NCBI RefSeq assembly: GCF_025685655.1
Contig: NZ_JAGSYG010000003.1
Location: forward strand, 897,250-961,249
Length of the DNA stretch: 64,000 bases
Reading direction: 5' to 3'
Source of the DNA: Acidicapsa ligni
GTDB lineage: Bacteria > Acidobacteriota > Terriglobia > Terriglobales > Acidobacteriaceae
The notes below the pieces were generated by a model that was given only the letters and a program-made list of their open reading frames with translations, was not told the origin of the DNA and ran no database searches. Position numbers and translations under genes: made by a program. Positions 17,774 to 26,050 of the stretch are shown in pieces. Numbering within the stretch: position 1 is the stretch's first letter; the number at the start of each line of letters is the position of its first letter.

Positions 17774-18910
17774 ATGCCTCGTTTTCTGCGCATTATGTTT
17801 TTAGTCGGTACGATCACGGGCGCAGGGTTTGGTTCTGCGCTGGCACAGACCTCACCAGCGGTTGTACGGCCGGCCCCTCCTAGCCGCGCACCACACACAC
17901 CAGGCGATGTCACTGCTACTGAATTACCGGACGGAACAAATGCTCCGGCAAATGCTGATGGAAATTTTATCCTCGGCCCTGATCACAAACGCGCACCAGA
18001 ATCATCCGTGCAACAGGGCGTACCGCAGGGAGCTGTGCTTGAGTTCACCATGAATTCAACTGATAGTAAGATCTATCCCGGTATAGCGCGTGAGGCTAAT
18101 ACATTCGGAACAGTCGATCCGACTGATCCCGCAAAGTTATTGGTACCTACGAACCACCCTGCTCCCTACACACGCCGAGTTACCGTTTATATTCCGCAGC
18201 AATACGTGCCAGGAACAGTAGTGCCATTCATCGTCGGCGCCGACGGACCGGATCGAGAGTTGTTCACGGTCCTGGATAATTTGATCGCAGAACATCGCGT
18301 TCCAGTGATGGTCGCTATCTCCATAGGCAACGGCAGTGGAGATGCACAAGGCAGCGAGCGTGGTCTGGAATATGACACCATGTCAGGCAGATACGCAGAA
18401 TTTGTAGAGCAGGAAGTGCTGCCTCGCGTGGAGTCGCAATACCATGTGAAATTAACCAAAGACCCTGAAGGCCGTGCAACGACCGGAGGCAGTTCCGGCG
18501 GCTCGTGCGCACTCATCATGGCGTGGTATCACCCCGAGTTATACCATCGGGTTCTTACTTATTCAGGAACTTATGTGAATCAGCAATGGCCGTATAATTC
18601 GCAGACTCCTCATGGTGCATGGGAGTTCCATGAACACCTCATACCTAACAATCCTGCTAAGCCACTCCGAATTTGGATGGAAGTCGGCGACAGAGACCTG
18701 CTCAATCCAAATGTCATGAACGATCATATGCATGATTGGGTTGTAGCTAATGAAGAGATGGCAAAGGTACTGGCCGCCAAAGGCTATCACTATCAATATA
18801 TTTTTGCGCGCAATGCAGGACGCGTGGATCACGCAGTCAAACAACAGACTCTGGCCGAGGCGTTGGAGTATCTATGGCAAGGATATCCCATCGCTGGCGC
18901 GAAGAATTGA
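17774..18910 (+). CDS. Exported esterase, enterochelin-esterase-like alpha/beta hydrolase
   Basis: 378 residues with a Sec signal (cleavage near 'ALAQ', residue 25) and a disordered Pro-rich linker, then the putative esterase domain (Esterase D/Fes-like). The nucleophile elbow 'TTGGSSGGSCAL' places the catalytic Ser near 241. Asp in 'WMEVGDRDLL' and His in 'GRVDHAVKQQ' complete a likely triad. The ATG has AGGAG seven bases upstream. Periplasmic or secreted; in other bacteria such enzymes cleave feruloyl, acetyl or siderophore ester bonds. It is divergent from the sugar operon, so it may free that operon's substrate from a plant polymer, but this is only contextual. Confidence 0.87.
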   Translation: MPRFLRIMFLVGTITGAGFGSALAQTSPAVVRPAPPSRAPHTPGDVTATELPDGTNAPANADGNFILGPDHKRAPESSVQQGVPQGAVLEFTMNSTDSKIYPGIAREANTFGTVDPTDPAKLLVPTNHPAPYTRRVTVYIPQQYVPGTVVPFIVGADGPDRELFTVLDNLIAEHRVPVMVAISIGNGSGDAQGSERGLEYDTMSGRYAEFVEQEVLPRVESQYHVKLTKDPEGRATTGGSSGGSCALIMAWYHPELYHRVLTYSGTYVNQQWPYNSQTPHGAWEFHEHLIPNNPAKPLRIWMEVGDRDLLNPNVMNDHMHDWVVANEEMAKVLAAKGYHYQYIFARNAGRVDHAVKQQTLAEALEYLWQGYPIAGAKN

Positions 18911-19029
18911 CCCGGACTTCAACGCCTCGGTCATCCGAGATGATTGCGAGTCTCAGGCATGATCCTTGCCCGAGGGACAAAAACGATAACCAATCCACGG
19001 CTCTGTGGCAATGTACGGTCGGGGTCAGA

Positions 19030-19260
19030 TATGGACCGCCACGTGAGTTCGATGCTCTTCAGTTTTTGATGATACATGCAGGACGCCCGGTTACGCATGC
19101 ACGGCTGCTTGCCGCCTTGCGTGGGCCAGGCTTTGGAGACGAGCGCACTTATTTTACGAGTTCTTATCGGGCAACTGCGAAAGAAGCTCGAAGATAATGC
19201 GGCTAACCCAACATATCTTTTAACAGACGCTATCTCGGATACAGATTTCGTGCGCCATAA
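19030..19260 (+). pseudogene. Relic of a KdpE/OmpR-type response regulator, C-terminal DNA-binding domain
   Basis: Three consecutive frames together spell the end of a KdpE-like winged-helix domain. Frame 1 (19,036-19,152) reads 'EFDALQFLMIHAGRPVTHAR' and ends 'GFGDERTY'. After one extra T in the run at 19,152-19,155, frame 2 reads 'LRVLIGQLRKKLEDN' and 'NPTYLLTD'. After a second shift near 19,227, frame 3 reads 'RYLGYRFRAP' and ends at TAA 19,258-19,260. The receiver domain is absent; the piece starts soon after the esterase gene. It cannot make a working regulator. Similarity is by eye to the conserved KdpE C-terminus. Confidence 0.82.
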
Positions 19261-19487
19261 GATTAATTGGTTCATTAAAAGGTCTAATGGCAATCATCCA
19301 TCCCGTACTCACATGTAGCTCGCTATATAGTGAGGAATCAGCGTCATATATAACTCTGCAAAAACCTATCGATAACAACGCTATCTATAATAAACATTTC
19401 GCCTATCGCCTAATGTCCTTTAGGCCTATAAATACAGTTTACCTGCGGCATCGTGGGTTATAACCATTGGCCAGCAATAAACCCACT
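19261..19487. other. Intergenic, nothing recognised
   Basis: AT-rich DNA between the KdpE relic and the end of the hybrid regulator gene. No gene, terminator with T-run, or repeat was recognised. Confidence 0.5.
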
Positions 19488-20612
19488 CTACACTTTGATC
19501 CTTTGACGAACCATCTTTTGCGTAATGGTCTTATGGTTTACATAGTTATAGGGAGGTACACTTCTGCCCTGGAGAATGGATAAGCCCAGCTCTATAATTC
19601 GCGGGCCATATTCATGTACTTCATGAGAAACCGAACCAATGATAGGGCTTCCCGTGCGACGCATTTCCTCGACCACTTCGGGAATGCAGTCTTGTCCGAC
19701 AATAGCCACCTGTCGCTCACGCTTCGCCTCGCGCACAGCCTCAAGCGCACCAAGAGCACTGGTATCGGTAGCAGCAGCTATCAAAATATGCTTATCTTTG
19801 GCATGCCGTGCAAGAAACTCCGCTACCACTCGTTGGCTCTTTTCGCGCATCCCTCGCCCATCAATCCGCACGAAGCGATCAGGCTGTATCTGCGGCAACA
19901 TGGAATGCACGCCGTCCAAAGAGCCGGTAATGCGGCTTTGGACGAGCGTCCCAGCTTCTTCAAGATCGAGTCCGAGCACCCAATCTACCTTTTCTCCCCA
20001 CTGCTCCGTGGCATAGGTGGCAAGTAACTCGCCGGCCTCCAGACCTGCGCGATAGTTATCAACCCCAAAGTAAGTTGCATGCGGATGAGGATTATCAATT
20101 GCAATTAACGGAATGCCCGCTGCTGCAACTTTGTCACCAATTACCGGGGCAGCTCGCCGATCGATCTGGAATTCAATAATCAGATCGACCTTGGCTTTAA
20201 TAAATTCATCCGCGTTCTTGAGTGCAGTTGCGCCATCGTACCGGTTATCTAAAACTATGAGATCAACCCCCGAGGCGGCGGTCGAAACGCGCATGCTTTC
20301 CGTTACAGCCTCTGAAAATGGCATATCGGAGCTCTGACTGCCAAAGCCAAAGCGCAGCTTCGCAGGAGCATTCACATGTCGATACAGGCCATCGCTCGTC
20401 CTCGATATATAACCTCGATGTGCCAGCGTCTGCAAGACACGATAGACAGTTGTCTTGGAGAACTTGGTGCGTTGATAAACCGCCTCTAGAGCCATCGGCG
20501 CCTTCTCGGCCTGCAGCAATTCCATGATATCCAGCGCCTTGGATAGGATAGGTATCAAGTACAAGCGCTTTGTTGTTTTCCTGGAAGAATCTGCTTTCTT
20601 AGATGCGTGCAT
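19488..20612 (-). CDS. Hybrid regulator: IclR-type HTH fused to a sugar-binding (periplasmic-binding-protein-like) domain
   Basis: 374 residues from ATG 20612, which has GGAG four bases upstream; a TTG at 20633 would add seven residues. Residues about 20-75 form an IclR-like winged helix ('SKALDIMELLQAEKAPMALE', 'TKFSKTTVYRVLQTLAHRGY'). Residues about 90-370 are a type 1 periplasmic-binding-protein domain like LacI/RbsB effector domains ('VDLIIEFQIDRRAAPVIGDK', 'IPLIAIDNPHPHATYFGVDN', 'VAIVGQDCIPEVVEEM'). LacI proteins normally carry a LacI HTH and IclR proteins their own effector domain, so the pairing is unusual. A cytoplasmic sugar-responsive regulator is expected, possibly of the 11.3-17.3 kb operon. 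Confidence 0.87.
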   Translation of the reverse strand: MHASKKADSSRKTTKRLYLIPILSKALDIMELLQAEKAPMALEAVYQRTKFSKTTVYRVLQTLAHRGYISRTSDGLYRHVNAPAKLRFGFGSQSSDMPFSEAVTESMRVSTAASGVDLIVLDNRYDGATALKNADEFIKAKVDLIIEFQIDRRAAPVIGDKVAAAGIPLIAIDNPHPHATYFGVDNYRAGLEAGELLATYATEQWGEKVDWVLGLDLEEAGTLVQSRITGSLDGVHSMLPQIQPDRFVRIDGRGMREKSQRVVAEFLARHAKDKHILIAAATDTSALGALEAVREAKRERQVAIVGQDCIPEVVEEMRRTGSPIIGSVSHEVHEYGPRIIELGLSILQGRSVPPYNYVNHKTITQKMVRQRIKV

Positions 20613-20865
20613 ATTGCTCCAATTTCTCTCCAAGAGACGATAACACTTCCGTTAGATTTTCCCTAGAGCTTCGTTTCGATCCAAAACTCCCCCGCACAAG
20701 GCGAGGAGATCGTCTTCTCATAGCAAGTTATATCTGCGTAATTTGCCGTAAACCTTAAATAGACTGCTGCGGTATATTGCTGCCCAATGGTAGGCAGATA
20801 TAGTAGAAATACCGTGTCGCGACCTTTTCCACTCGGTTGCAATTCATGTGCGGTGGCAATAGACC

Positions 20866-21357
20866 ATGTTAGAAAAAAAACTTACTCCCGAAATGATTGA
20901 CCTTCTTGTTGAGATGAGGGAGCTGGCATCTTCCGCTCCTTCGCTGATCATCCTGCAGGAGTACATCGTTAAGGCCATCCCCTCGCGGTTGCCCTACTAC
21001 AGTTGGACAGGCTTTTACATGCTCGATCCCAACGACCCAGACACTCTGGTTCTGGGCCCATTCGTAGGCGATTCAACGCCGCATGTCCGTATTCCTGTCA
21101 CAGAGGGCATCTGCGGAGCGGCCGTGGCACTGGGTAAAACCGTAATCGTTGATGATGTCAACGCGGACCCACGCTATCTTTCCTGCTCAATCAAGACCAA
21201 GTCTGAAATCGTTGTCCCCATCTATGTGCATGGCCGAATCCTGGGGGAGATCGATATCGATAGCCACGATGCCGCCGCTTTCACGAGCGCTGACCGGGAT
21301 TTTCTCGAAGAAGCGGCAAGGATTATTGGAACCTATATTGAGAAACATCCCGCCTGA
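20866..21357 (+). CDS. GAF-domain protein related to free methionine-(R)-sulfoxide reductase
   Basis: 163 residues, a single GAF domain. 'WTGFYMLDPND', 'VLGPFVGDS', 'GICGAAVALGKTVIVDDV', 'LSCSIKTKSEIVVPI' and 'GEIDIDS' match the fRMsr family, which reduces free Met-R-sulfoxide. Two of the three family cysteines are kept (in GICG and LSC). The first, in the usual 'ACxRI' stretch, is replaced ('PHVRI'). The enzyme may recycle differently or may only bind ligand. The next gene is msrB, which reduces protein-bound Met-R-sulfoxide and supports a role in sulfoxide repair. The ribosome site is weak. Confidence 0.8.
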   Translation: MLEKKLTPEMIDLLVEMRELASSAPSLIILQEYIVKAIPSRLPYYSWTGFYMLDPNDPDTLVLGPFVGDSTPHVRIPVTEGICGAAVALGKTVIVDDVNADPRYLSCSIKTKSEIVVPIYVHGRILGEIDIDSHDAAAFTSADRDFLEEAARIIGTYIEKHPA

Positions 21358-21495
21358 GGAATACCAGGCAAACCAAATCACCTCACAATCCGTAACCTCT
21401 ACAGCGTATTTTGCATCAGATGTTCAGAATCATTCACTTGGGGCTGAAACAGATTGCCTTGCGTGAATCACACCGGCTTCAGGAGGCTATCTGTT

Positions 21496-22116
21496 ATGAA
21501 CAGGAATTTTCCCGAACAACCTGCGACGCTTGAGACGAACGGCCAAACCAGCATTCGCCGCACATCCCGTCGCAACTTTCTCTTCAGCACGGCAAGCACA
21601 TGTAGCCTCTTTGCCCTATCGGCATGCCTCACTTCTCCGGTTAAAGCAATCGCTAAAGGAGACAGCTCCGTAACCATTATCCAGTTTTCACCGGACGGCA
21701 AAAAGATTGGTAAAGTCAGCGTGCCACGTGTTGTGAAGACCGATGCCGAGTGGGAGAAACAGCTCTCACCTGTCTCATACGAAGTTACGCGCCACGCGGC
21801 GACAGAGCGAGCCTACACGGGCAACACTTGGAATCTTCATGACCACGGCATCTATCGCTGCGTTTGCTGCGATCTGGCGCTTTTCAGTTCCGAAACCAAG
21901 TTTGAGTCTGGAACGGGTTGGCCAAGCTTTTGGCAACCTCTCGCAAAGGAAAATGTACGTGAAATGACCGACAATAGCCTCGGGATTTCACGCACCGAGA
22001 TCGCCTGTACCCAGTGCGACGCACATCTCGGTCATCTCTTTGACGACGGTCCGAAACCGACAGGCATGCGTTACTGCATGAATTCGGCTTCTATGCGATT
22101 TACAAAAACAGCTTGA
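21496..22116 (+). CDS. msrB: Peptide-methionine (R)-S-oxide reductase MsrB, exported
   Basis: Reduces methionine-R-sulfoxide in oxidised proteins. 206 residues. The N-terminus has 'TSRRNFLFSTAS', Tat-like, running into 'FALSACL', which could be a lipobox, so it may be a periplasmic lipoprotein. The MsrB domain has the zinc pairs 'CVCCDLALF' and 'CTQCDAHLGHLF' and the catalytic Cys in 'RYCMNSASMRF'. ATG 21496 follows AGGAGG by nine bases, a much better start than the upstream in-frame TTG. It sits 138 bases after the GAF/fRMsr-like gene. Export suggests repair of envelope proteins. Confidence 0.93.
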   Translation: MNRNFPEQPATLETNGQTSIRRTSRRNFLFSTASTCSLFALSACLTSPVKAIAKGDSSVTIIQFSPDGKKIGKVSVPRVVKTDAEWEKQLSPVSYEVTRHAATERAYTGNTWNLHDHGIYRCVCCDLALFSSETKFESGTGWPSFWQPLAKENVREMTDNSLGISRTEIACTQCDAHLGHLFDDGPKPTGMRYCMNSASMRFTKTA

Positions 22117-22131
22117 GATTTGCAAAAACAG
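22097..22131 (+). repeat. Imperfect 15-base direct repeat across the msrB stop
   Basis: GATTTACAAAAACAG at 22097-22111 and GATTTGCAAAAACAG at 22117-22131 (one mismatch). The first copy encodes the last residues of MsrB and the second lies just after the stop codon, probably from slippage duplication. Confidence 0.6.
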
Positions 22132-22183
22132 TCGTCGCCAGTCTTTCGTTGATTTGAACCATCGGCTCAGATCATAATCATGC

Positions 22184-23266
22184 ATGGCGATCACCGACTC
22201 TTTTGTCCCGGCCACGGAACTTACCAAAAGTGATTCAGCACAGGTACAGGCGCTCCCCCGGGACTGTACCTTTACCGAGTCGGATTGGCGAGCGCTTGCT
22301 CCCTTTTGGTATCCTGTGGCGTTTTCACATGAGATAACCAACAAGCCTTACGCGGCGCGACTTCTCGACGAACGGGTTGTCATCTATCGTCTCTCGGATG
22401 GTTCCCTGGCGGCTGCGCGAGATATCTGCTATCACCGTGGAGTTCCGCTTAGTCTCGGCCATGTTGAGGGAGACGAGATCATCTGCAAATATCATGGCCT
22501 GCGCTACGACCGTGAAGGCAGATGCACATGCATTCCGGCACATCCCGGCGGAGCGATCTCACCGCGTCTCAGACTTGATATGTATCAGGCGCAGGAACGG
22601 TATGGACTCGTATGGGTTCGCCTGGTAGACAACGGCCCAAGTCCGCTTCCCGAGATGAAAGAGTGGGAAGACCCAGATTATCTGAAAGTGCTACCAGACA
22701 GCGTTGCTATCGAGGCCGCAGCGGGCAGGCAGATCGAAGGCTTTCTCGATGTAAGCCACTTCGCGTTCATTCATAAAAACAGCTTTGGAGAGCCTGATAA
22801 CCCCGTCGTTCCAGATTACAAAGTGACCGCGACCAAGGGGGGCTTTGTAGCCGACTACATCAGCACCGTTAGCAACTACGCGCACGGATACAAGCATCTG
22901 AATCCGCCTGGCTTTCAATGGCACAGGCGTTTTGAAGTCTTCTTCCCGTTCACTGCTAAGCTCACAGTTACGTTTCCCGAAGGTGGACTACTCCACATCA
23001 TGAACGCGGCCTCGCCTGTATCTGCACGAAAAACGCGCCTGTTCGTACCCATCTGCCGTAACTTCGATAAGCAGGCAGCGATTGAAGCAACGCTCGATTT
23101 CAACTATCAGGTATTTTCGGAAGATATAGAGATTGTTGAACGACAATTTCCCGAGGATCTTCCGCTCAAGCTCCACGATGAAGCACACTTCCCTGCTGAC
23201 AGAAGTTCCATCACTTATCGCAAAGGTCTTTCTGCGCTTGGTCTGGGGCGAAGCTATACATCTTAG
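22184..23266 (+). CDS. Rieske-type aromatic ring oxygenase, alpha subunit (VanA/pheophorbide oxygenase-like)
   Basis: 360 residues. The Rieske 2Fe-2S motif is 'CYHRGVPLS' (Cys82, His84) with 'CKYHGLRYD' (Cys101, His104). The mononuclear iron site is seen in 'FLDVSHFAFIH' near residue 190 (Asp/His/His type). Single-subunit enzymes of this group O-demethylate or monooxygenate aromatic substrates such as vanillate, and need a separate reductase that is not adjacent. The ATG at 22184 is the first in frame. Its stop overlaps the stop of the convergent CHY zinc-finger gene by four bases. The substrate is unknown. Confidence 0.88.
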   Translation: MAITDSFVPATELTKSDSAQVQALPRDCTFTESDWRALAPFWYPVAFSHEITNKPYAARLLDERVVIYRLSDGSLAAARDICYHRGVPLSLGHVEGDEIICKYHGLRYDREGRCTCIPAHPGGAISPRLRLDMYQAQERYGLVWVRLVDNGPSPLPEMKEWEDPDYLKVLPDSVAIEAAAGRQIEGFLDVSHFAFIHKNSFGEPDNPVVPDYKVTATKGGFVADYISTVSNYAHGYKHLNPPGFQWHRRFEVFFPFTAKLTVTFPEGGLLHIMNAASPVSARKTRLFVPICRNFDKQAAIEATLDFNYQVFSEDIEIVERQFPEDLPLKLHDEAHFPADRSSITYRKGLSALGLGRSYTS

Positions 23267-23601
23267 GTAGCGACAGGATTCCATTCAAAGTAGTAGTGAT
23301 AGTGATTACGACAGCCAGGGTTAAACGGCGCACAGCACGCAGGACATTCATTCTCGCAATCCAGGTATTGCCGTATGCTCATTTCGGTGCCGCAGATTCC
23401 GCATAGGACTGCTTGCGAATCCCATTCGCTTCGCGGCCAAACTTCAATAGCATGATCGGCCATTGCATCATGACATTCTTTACATGCGTAATAGATGCCG
23501 CAGCATTTCATTTGAATGGCAATCACATCCCGCAGAGTTGAGTAGTGAGCGCAGCGGGTTTGCGAGTCTAGAGAAACTCCGTGAACGGTCGACTTTACCA
23601 T
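23263..23601 (-). CDS. CHY-type zinc-finger protein
   Basis: 112 residues, rich in Cys/His pairs: 'TRCAHY', 'CCGIYYACKECHD', 'CGICGTE', 'CPACCAPFNPGC'. The order and the 'LDSQTRCAHY' start match the CHY zinc-finger domain that binds several zinc ions. In eukaryotes the domain is part of larger proteins; stand-alone bacterial members exist without a known role. The start at 23601 (ATG) lies inside the region upstream of the M24 gene, so the two are divergent with 74 bases between starts. Its tail overlaps the Rieske oxygenase stop. Confidence 0.83.
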   Translation of the reverse strand: MVKSTVHGVSLDSQTRCAHYSTLRDVIAIQMKCCGIYYACKECHDAMADHAIEVWPRSEWDSQAVLCGICGTEMSIRQYLDCENECPACCAPFNPGCRNHYHYYFEWNPVAT

Positions 23602-23675
23602 ACAAGAACAGGGTAGATGATTCCCTCTGCCTTTGTAAGCGTTCCAATCTCACCTGCAACAAACATGGAGAGAAT

Positions 23676-24365
23676 ATGACGGCGAACGAAGAAGCGCGTG
23701 CAGCAGAACTTCTGGAGGCACAGACCAAGGCCGAGAAGCTCTTTCATGAAGTGGAGTCTCGCGGACTGATCTGTTCCGGTGTCACCGAGAGCAAGCTGAA
23801 TTCCGCTATTTATGCTCTCGCAAATGAGATGTATGGAATCTCCGCCTACTGGCATAAGCGCATCGTTCGTGCTGGAAAGAACACTCTTCTTCCGTATGAT
23901 GAAAATCCGCCCGACCTTACTGTGCAGGCGGATGACATCCTCTTTCTCGATTTTGGACCAGTCTTCGAGCAGTGGGAGGCAGACTTTGGACGCACTTTCG
24001 TTCTCGGAACAGACCCACTCAAACTCAAGCTTCAACAGGACGTCGGACTGGCCTTTGCTGCAGGAAAGAAATACTTTCATGAGAATCCCGACCTCGTCAG
24101 CAGCGAGCTCTTCCGTTACGCACAATCGCTGGCTAAGCAATTTGGATGGGAGTTTGGTAGCCCAATCGCCGGACATCTGATCGGACAGTTCCCTCATGAA
24201 AAAATTTCCGGAGATAAAGTGTCTTTATATATTCATCCAGACAGCCACCTGCCCATGCGCTCGCTCGACCAGAATGGACAAAAACGGCATTGGATTCTGG
24301 AGATTCACTTTGTGGACAGGCAGCATGAAATCGGTGGCTTTTACGAAGAATTGATGACTCTTTAG
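23676..24365 (+). CDS. M24 (aminopeptidase P/creatinase fold) family protein
   Basis: 229 residues from ATG 23676, with GGAG six bases upstream. The longer open frame to 23463 runs over the CHY gene and lacks a ribosome site. The pita-bread fold of Xaa-Pro peptidases is suggested by 'ILFLDFGPVFEQWEADFGRT' (two Asp ligands), 'AGHLIGQFPHEKI' (His) and 'HWILEIHFVD' (Glu). The protein lacks the N-terminal domain of true aminopeptidase P and the last canonical Glu is unclear. It may be a peptidase or a non-peptidase binding protein. No signal peptide. It has no clear operon partner. Confidence 0.78.
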   Translation: MTANEEARAAELLEAQTKAEKLFHEVESRGLICSGVTESKLNSAIYALANEMYGISAYWHKRIVRAGKNTLLPYDENPPDLTVQADDILFLDFGPVFEQWEADFGRTFVLGTDPLKLKLQQDVGLAFAAGKKYFHENPDLVSSELFRYAQSLAKQFGWEFGSPIAGHLIGQFPHEKISGDKVSLYIHPDSHLPMRSLDQNGQKRHWILEIHFVDRQHEIGGFYEELMTL

Positions 24366-24546
24366 ACTCTTCGGAGTGTTGCGTGACCCGGAATATGCAT
24401 CCATATACAAATAGGCGATCGGCAGCGCGTGCAATATTTCCAGCGTATTCCCTGGACTAACGCCCTTTTCATCGTCGGCAGTATGATCATCAAAAGGTCG
24501 CAGGCACGAAGTCGATACATCCCAACCCCCAAAAGAGATGCCAATT

Positions 24547-25971
24547 ATGAGAAATTCAGCCTCGATTGCCCTCCTCGCCGCTACCGCACTTCTTCCCACA
24601 GCGTTACTGGCTCAACAAGTCATCACCGGTCAGGCCGCATTTGCCGACTGGAACCAGCAGCAGCCCGGTGCTCACCGCAAAATCACGTTGGCCGATCTTC
24701 CCCAACCCAAGCCGCAAGAGGCCGTCAACAATACCCCACATATCGTTCCTCGCCCCGCCGATGCATGGCCGGTAGCACCCGCTGGTTTTAAAGTCACTCT
24801 CTACGCAGGCGGCGACTCCGCTCCTATGCAACGTGCCGACAACAAAGAAAATATGGCGCGTAGCAACGGCACTTTCACCATGCCGCGCATCCTCAGAACC
24901 GCTCCCAACGGGGATCTATTTCTCGCCGACTCCGGAGCAGGCACCATCTTCATCCTTCGCGGAATAGGTCCCAACGGCAAAGCTGCCCGCACTGAGAAGT
25001 TCGTAACCGGTCTGGATCACCCATTCGGCATCGCCTTCTATCCGGCTGAAAATCCGAAATACGTCTACGTCGGCAACGCCACAACCATCCAGCGCATTCC
25101 GTATCACTCAGGCGATCTGCACGCAACCGGTGCACCCGAAACTATCGTCCCCGACATCCCAGGCTACGCACAGCTAACCGGTGGCGGCCACTGGACTCGT
25201 GACATCGTCTTTACTAAAGAAGGCCACATGCTCGTTTCTGTAGGCTCCGGCTCCAACGTGGACGACGCCGACACGCATCCCAAGGAATTCCACCGCGCCG
25301 ATGTTCTCGAGTACACCCCTGAAGGCAAGTTTGTCGAGGTCTACGCACACGGCATCCGCAACTGCGTCGGCGAAGCCATCAATCCCATCACCGGCCAGCT
25401 CTGGTGCTCCACCAATGAGCGCGACGATCTCGGCAATCACCTTGTTCCCGACTATGTAACATCCATTAAAAAAGGCGGCTTTTACGGCTGGCCTTGGTAT
25501 TACATGGGCGGTCATCAGGATCCGCGACTTCCCGAACCCTGCGCCAACGGAACTGGACCTAACCTGCAAGCAGCCGCACTCACCGCGGATCAGGCGAAAG
25601 ACTGCAAGCGAGTCGACCTCTCGTCCAAGGTCATCACTCCCGATGTGCTGCTCCAACCACATATGGCTTCGCTTGAGATGACCTTCTACCCATCCAACGG
25701 AGATTTCCCCAAACAGTACGACGGCGATGCCTTCGCCGCTGAACATGGCTCATGGAACCGCGCCAACCGCGCCGGCTACGAAGTTGTCCACATCCCCATG
25801 CACAACGGCCACGCCGACGGGAGCTATGAAGACTTCCTGACCGGCTTCGTCACCAAAGACGGCCAGGTCTGGGGTCGTCCCGTAGGCGTCGCCACCGGCC
25901 ACGATGGTGCGCTCTACGTCACCGATGACGGTACCCGCAGCGTCTGGCGCGTAGCCTACACGGGTAAGTAA
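24547..25971 (+). CDS. Exported PQQ-type sugar dehydrogenase (glucose/sorbosone dehydrogenase family)
   Basis: 474 residues, Sec signal ending near 'ALLAQQ'. The rest is the six-bladed propeller of soluble quinoprotein sugar dehydrogenases: 'LPQPK', 'FTMPRILRTAPNGDLFLADS', 'GLDHPFGIAFYPAENPKYVY', 'GHWTRDIVFTKEGHMLVSVG', 'AHGIRNCVGEAINP', 'GGFYGWPWYY' and 'AEHGSWNRANRAGYEVV'. Such enzymes oxidise aldoses in the periplasm using PQQ. No PQQ synthesis genes are in the window. ATG 24547 is preferred over 24538 because AGAG is nine bases upstream of it. A bidirectional terminator follows 16 bases after the stop. Confidence 0.85.
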   Translation: MRNSASIALLAATALLPTALLAQQVITGQAAFADWNQQQPGAHRKITLADLPQPKPQEAVNNTPHIVPRPADAWPVAPAGFKVTLYAGGDSAPMQRADNKENMARSNGTFTMPRILRTAPNGDLFLADSGAGTIFILRGIGPNGKAARTEKFVTGLDHPFGIAFYPAENPKYVYVGNATTIQRIPYHSGDLHATGAPETIVPDIPGYAQLTGGGHWTRDIVFTKEGHMLVSVGSGSNVDDADTHPKEFHRADVLEYTPEGKFVEVYAHGIRNCVGEAINPITGQLWCSTNERDDLGNHLVPDYVTSIKKGGFYGWPWYYMGGHQDPRLPEPCANGTGPNLQAAALTADQAKDCKRVDLSSKVITPDVLLQPHMASLEMTFYPSNGDFPKQYDGDAFAAEHGSWNRANRAGYEVVHIPMHNGHADGSYEDFLTGFVTKDGQVWGRPVGVATGHDGALYVTDDGTRSVWRVAYTGK

Positions 25972-25986
25972 CCCACTCCGGGCAAC

Positions 25987-26027
25987 AGAAAAGGGCGCTT
26001 CGGCCAAAAGCCGTGGCGCCCTTTTCT
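25987..26027. terminator. Bidirectional Rho-independent terminator
   Basis: Perfect 12-base arms (25987-25998 and 26016-26027) with AAAAGGGCGC/GCGCCCTTTT ends, and an inner CGGC/GCCG pair. It has the A- and T-tracts of a two-way terminator and sits between the convergent sugar dehydrogenase and ctaG genes. Confidence 0.92.
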
Positions 26028-26050
26028 ATCTATGGCCCAACTGAGCGTCG

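Noticed and set aside
23463..23675. Longer N-terminus for the M24-like protein
   Set aside because: It would run across the CHY gene and its start; the ATG at 23676 has a proper ribosome site.
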